Positions 60,719-64,000 of a DNA stretch of 64,000 bases are shown here, piece after piece (the first letter of the stretch is position 1; the number at the start of each line of letters is the position of its first letter). The notes beneath the pieces are model-generated. The model was not told where the DNA came from. It worked only from the letters and a program-made list of their open reading frames with translations, and did no database searches. This DNA comes from Bacteroidota bacterium (GTDB lineage Bacteria; Bacteroidota; Bacteroidia; Cytophagales; Cyclobacteriaceae): NCBI GenBank assembly GCA_018266435.1, contig JAFEAL010000014.1, forward strand, positions 59,282-123,281, written 5' to 3'. Both the position numbers and the translations under genes were made by a program.

Positions 60719-62341
60719 CTAAAACCCTTCAGGAAATGCCATACGTGATTTTTCTGGAGTGGTTTCATAATAATAGCTGCTATCGTCCCAACCAGGACTT
60801 CCATCCCGTTCTGTTTTGCTGGCATGCTGAAGTATCAGGGTGTTGGCTTTATTGGCATCTAAATATTGAATTGAAAAAGGATAGGTAACTTTCTCTAAGT
60901 TGCGGGTCGCAGTTTTTAATTTCTTATTCCAGGTATCATTGATAGTACGGTTGCTCACATCACTGTTGCCATTGGATGTTTTACCAACTTTACTCCATTC
61001 TTCATTAGCGCCTTTTGCCGGAGAAATGGTGAGTTGGTCTCCATTGACTGAATAAGTGCCTGTTTCGTACTGCAATAATTTAACTTCATTAAAATGTGAT
61101 GCGGCCACATACACAAAACGATACGTGCCGTCTTTGTTGAATTGATATTGCCAGGCCCAATAACCGCCTGTCAGGTATTGCGAATTACCGTATCCGCTTT
61201 TTTCCGCGGTAGTACCTTCAAAAGTTTTTCCGGCAAGAGGCGAAGCAACATTATTTGATACCTGACTTGAATTGACTTGCTGCGGTTTTGAAGATGGTAA
61301 TGATGATTGATTTGCAGCATTGATTTTAAAACCCGGCGAAAAATCTATCAACGCTTCTTTTCTCCATGCATAAGAATATGTTTGGAGACCACCATTGTTG
61401 TTAGAGGTGCCATCTCTTTCCGTAGGCTTATCAGATGTTAAAAGCAACGCTGTACTTTGCGAACCTGAATAAGTTTTTATCTCGAAAGTGTAAGTAATTT
61501 TTTCAAGTTTTGCATCCTTCGATTTTATAACCGTCCCCCATTCATTGTTTCTGTTGCTGGAGGCTTTGCTCCATTCTTCCGACCTGGCTTTTGTAGGTGA
61601 AATAGTTAATTTATTACCGCTTACTGACCAGTTGCCTGTTTCATAAATGTAGAGTATCGGCTTACTGTATGCCGACCATATCTTATTAAAATACGAATAA
61701 GTGCCATCGCTTTTAAATGTATATTCTTTCCTGAAATAACCGGCAGTGTACTGCGGATAACCGTTGGAATATCCGGAAGTTTCCAAAAGATTATTTGCCC
61801 AGATACCGACAATAGCATTGTTGTTGCCTGTGGATGCTGTTACGGATCCGGAGACATCGGAAATACCATTCGCATCTATATCCAGCGATCCAATCAATGA
61901 CTGATAATCTTTCAGGTAAGGCTGTGCAGTAGCATTGCATAATACAGCAACACAAATAGTATTGTTTGAGTAAACAGTAAGAACAGAAGCTACATTAGCG
62001 CCATTATATTGCCACACACCACTTCCGCTCATCACCGTCCAGCCTTCTGCTGTTTTCGGTTCGGTTTTTTCAGGAGAAGAAATGGTTTTATTGGCAGCAA
62101 CCAGTTCATTCCAGTCTTTAACAAAATCCGTTTGTATATCGCCTTCGCAGTTGCGATGCTGGTAAATAGCAATCTGTGCCCAGGAAGCGCCATCAATCCG
62201 GGAATAGGAAACATTATCATTGCCCTGCTTTAAAGTCCAGTCAGTTGGCGCTGTGTAGCTAACGATATCAAAACTTTGTTTTTGAGCAAAGAGGTTTGCA
62301 GTAAGCAATGCAAAAAGAATTGAGATGATAATTGATTTCAT
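60719..62341 (-). CDS. secreted protein with two lipocalin-like repeats
   Basis: A 540-residue exported protein (signal peptide ending LLTANLFAQ). Residues about 20-155 form a first beta-rich domain. Two related units follow: IVGIWANNLLETSGYSNGYPQ ... YETGNWSVSGNKLTISPTKARSEEWSK (about 177-320) and LAGKTFEGTTAEKSGYGNSQY ... YETGTYSVNGDQLTISPAKGANEEWSK (about 370-505). Each has the FxxDGTY turn of lipocalin-like or DUF4488-style barrels. The function is unknown. It shares an upstream element with the next gene. Confidence 0.8.
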   Translation of the reverse strand: MKSIIISILFALLTANLFAQKQSFDIVSYTAPTDWTLKQGNDNVSYSRIDGASWAQIAIYQHRNCEGDIQTDFVKDWNELVAANKTISSPEKTEPKTAEGWTVMSGSGVWQYNGANVASVLTVYSNNTICVAVLCNATAQPYLKDYQSLIGSLDIDANGISDVSGSVTASTGNNNAIVGIWANNLLETSGYSNGYPQYTAGYFRKEYTFKSDGTYSYFNKIWSAYSKPILYIYETGNWSVSGNKLTISPTKARSEEWSKASSNRNNEWGTVIKSKDAKLEKITYTFEIKTYSGSQSTALLLTSDKPTERDGTSNNNGGLQTYSYAWRKEALIDFSPGFKINAANQSSLPSSKPQQVNSSQVSNNVASPLAGKTFEGTTAEKSGYGNSQYLTGGYWAWQYQFNKDGTYRFVYVAASHFNEVKLLQYETGTYSVNGDQLTISPAKGANEEWSKVGKTSNGNSDVSNRTINDTWNKKLKTATRNLEKVTYPFSIQYLDANKANTLILQHASKTERDGSPGWDDSSYYYETTPEKSRMAFPEGF

Positions 62342-62382
62342 ATTTTCAACTTATGACGTAAAAGTAGGAGAAGGGGGTGTGT

Positions 62383-62410
62383 GGGGTATCATTAAAAAGG
62401 ATGATTTTTT
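62383..62410 (-). repeat. 28-bp upstream element, copy 1
   Basis: The block GGGGTATCATTAAAAAGG plus ATGATTTTTT on the plus strand lies 42 bases before the lipocalin-like gene. It differs by one base from copy 2 at 63882-63909 and contains the inverted repeat ATCAT-N8-ATGAT. It may be a shared activator or repressor site. Confidence 0.55.
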
Positions 62411-62532
62411 TCTTTGTAGCGAAGAACCATAAAGCAAAAACCCTGGTAAACCATAATTTCAAAGCTAATATTGCTTTTTAGTGTTCCACAACTATAAAGC
62501 ATACTTATTTTTTAATAAACACAATTCTCTAC

Positions 62533-63819
62533 TCACTCCACCATCTTCCTCAATGCATCCATATCAAAGTTTTTCTCAAAGTTGTCAAACAGACGCTTTG
62601 AAAACCCTTTATCTGCACTTAACTCATAGCGAAATTGCACTTCCATAAATATCGGCTTTGCCGGTTGATTGACGCTTTGCTTAAAGTATTCGGGATTCAG
62701 TATGTATAATGCAGATTTGTATTCCTCTTCTTTGTCGTAAAAATTGCCTAATTCTTTTAATCGTTCATTGGCATCAAGTGTTTTGCCCGGATTGCCAACA
62801 ATGGCCTGCTTTTGCAACCATTCTTCTTTTTGGTTGGCCAATAGTTGTTTTAGTTTTTCTTTTCTTGCTTCGTATAATTTTGGATATGCTGCTTTATCGG
62901 CCTGTAAAATATCCATCTGTTTTTTTTCGTAATCAGAATTGCTTCCGGCAAGTCCTTTTATCATTTTGTTCCATTCATATTCAAAATTGGCTTTTTCAAT
63001 TTCAAGATAGTCCAGCATATCCTGCAAATACTGTTTGCGGCTAACGGGTATCAATAAAGGAATGCCCGGTTTGGTAATAAGATAATGCCGGTCTATAAAT
63101 TGATACGAGTTGGGGCCAAATTTTGCATACCTGTCACCACCCTGCCAATTTTCAACATAACCTTCTCCATTATTCAGCTTTAAAAAATCGGCATGATAAT
63201 TTTTGTAATTATCTGAACGTCCTGTCAATAGCATTCTTTCTGAAATATACTTTGAAACATTACTTGGATTATTAACAGAACCTTTTCCTTCTATATAATC
63301 AATCGGGATATCATATTGGATGGAGTTTGGATATTTTGAAATATTAAAATTCCCTATTCCGATTTCCGATGGTGATATGTTACCAGCCAGTGTTGGGTTT
63401 ATATCCACTCTTAATACCGTTCTGTATTCATCTACTGTTTTTACAATATGCTGCGTTACATGACACACATTTTGATAGGCTGCCATTTGATATTCGTAAC
63501 CGGTGTGGTGAAAGCTGCCATTGATGCTGCTGATATTACTAAAATGAACCCTGGCAACACAGCCTGTAAGCTGAAAGTTTTTACGGCTCGCTTCTTCTAA
63601 TTTTTCAATAGCAATCAGTTGATTGGTCATATATGTTTTTTCCTGCGGCGATGCAGCTTTTAAACTAAACGTATATTTAGGATTGGTGTGATTAGTATAT
63701 ATACCGGGAATATTATCCGCCGTGCCATTACAGGGCGTATTGCCCATAAGGCCTTTTTTTTGAGCGAAGGCGGTGGTAATGCTTATGAGCAGAGAAATCA
63801 CTAAAATAGATTTTTTCAT
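62533..63819 (-). CDS. hypothetical secreted protein
   Basis: A 428-residue exported protein (signal peptide ending SITTAFAQ). I recognise no family. The mature N terminus has two cysteines that may pair (MGNTPCNGTADN and FQLTGCVARVHF). The middle is beta-rich, and a helical segment from about 265 to 345 is rich in Lys, Glu and Gln (YEARKEKLKQLLANQKEEWLQKQ). The last part (EVQFRYELSADKGFSKRLFDNFEKNFDMDALRKMV) is conserved-looking. The gene lies upstream of the lipocalin-like gene on the same strand and has its own copy of the 28-bp element. Confidence 0.75.
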   Translation of the reverse strand: MKKSILVISLLISITTAFAQKKGLMGNTPCNGTADNIPGIYTNHTNPKYTFSLKAASPQEKTYMTNQLIAIEKLEEASRKNFQLTGCVARVHFSNISSINGSFHHTGYEYQMAAYQNVCHVTQHIVKTVDEYRTVLRVDINPTLAGNISPSEIGIGNFNISKYPNSIQYDIPIDYIEGKGSVNNPSNVSKYISERMLLTGRSDNYKNYHADFLKLNNGEGYVENWQGGDRYAKFGPNSYQFIDRHYLITKPGIPLLIPVSRKQYLQDMLDYLEIEKANFEYEWNKMIKGLAGSNSDYEKKQMDILQADKAAYPKLYEARKEKLKQLLANQKEEWLQKQAIVGNPGKTLDANERLKELGNFYDKEEEYKSALYILNPEYFKQSVNQPAKPIFMEVQFRYELSADKGFSKRLFDNFEKNFDMDALRKMVE

Positions 63820-63881
63820 TTTCGGAACTATTGTTTGAATGAGTTGATTATTATGATAAAATTAAAAAGACGGATCCAGTG

Positions 63882-63909
63882 GGGGTATCATTAAAAAAGA
63901 TGATTTTTT
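63882..63909 (-). repeat. 28-bp upstream element, copy 2
   Basis: The block GGGGTATCATTAAAAAAG plus ATGATTTTTT lies 62 bases before the hypothetical secreted gene and matches copy 1 at 27 of 28 bases. The rest of the right edge, 63910-64000, shows no gene. Confidence 0.55.
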
Positions 63910-64000
63910 GATGATGCCACCGATGAAAGTTTGTATTGGAAAATGCAACAGATGCACAGATGAATTTCTATGAGGGAAATGGCACAATGAAAAATAAGCC

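Noticed and set aside
1..64000. Phage defence, secondary-metabolite, prophage or conjugative systems
   Set aside because: No gene with the required signature was found on either strand.

Overview
This window comes from a chromosome of a Bacteroidota bacterium, most likely a free-living aerobic member of the Cytophagales. Four kinds of evidence agree. First, several promoters fit the Bacteroidota primary-sigma pattern TTG-N19-TAnnTTTG and there is little sign of Shine-Dalgarno sequences. Second, lineage-typical genes are present: PorD/DUF4835, DUF4290, an Rpb6-like omega subunit, an SMUG2-type glycosylase, a carboxypeptidase-regulatory-like secreted protein and TPR histidine kinases. Third, MurA carries Asp in place of the fosfomycin-target Cys. 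Fourth, there are many lipoprotein and Ala-Gln type signal peptides. No rRNA, tRNA, CRISPR array, transposase or integrase was seen. The species cannot be named from the sequence.

Layout: 1-3.3 kb holds the end of aconitase and then a small plus-strand group (SMUG2-like glycosylase, DUF488, Tudor-like DUF2945, DGC zinc-binding protein). 3.4-7.2 kb is a minus-strand run (QueD, group II PLP decarboxylase behind an AhpD-like protein, DUF302, transglutaminase-like protein). 7.5-12.4 kb is a redox-flavoured block: a DUF2269 membrane protein, a three-module DUF2249 protein translationally coupled to an Fsr-like MFS exporter, a membrane-anchored GltB-type flavoprotein, and a hemerythrin on the opposite strand. 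12.6-18.3 kb is a housekeeping run: BamD-like lipoprotein, omega, CoaBC, PorD, RecN, and a CadD-like transporter.

18.3-24.1 kb is a minus-strand series (GH144-like lipoprotein, Rnk-like factor, heme A synthase, VOC protein, hypotheticals). It ends in an AT-rich single gene bounded by inverted repeats and an attC-like hairpin, which is the best candidate mobile piece here. 24.3-25.3 kb has a short SSB, then a deletion scar that joins an antisense alpha/beta-hydrolase tail to a receiver-less LytTR gene. 26-34.5 kb holds an ArsR regulator, a YjjG phosphatase, PruA, and two tandem orphan TPR histidine kinases with TTG starts. 34.5-36.9 kb is a membrane protein/winged-helix regulator/CreD operon, with an 18-bp perfect palindrome between its promoter and its first start codon.

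37-50.6 kb carries an M20 amidohydrolase, an FAD oxidoreductase coupled to a TolB-like beta-propeller/outer-membrane barrel protein, YicC, a beta-barrel protein, a lipoprotein amidohydrolase, a thioredoxin-like protein, a kinase-less TPR membrane protein coupled to an HD hydrolase, and a coupled NTF2-like/histidine phosphatase pair. 51-58 kb is core again: MoaE, MurA-DUF4290-PcrA, DUF3109, and the rpsF-rpsR-rplI operon with a clear promoter. 58-64 kb has a penicillin-acylase lipoprotein and two secreted proteins of unknown function that share a nearly identical 28-bp upstream element.
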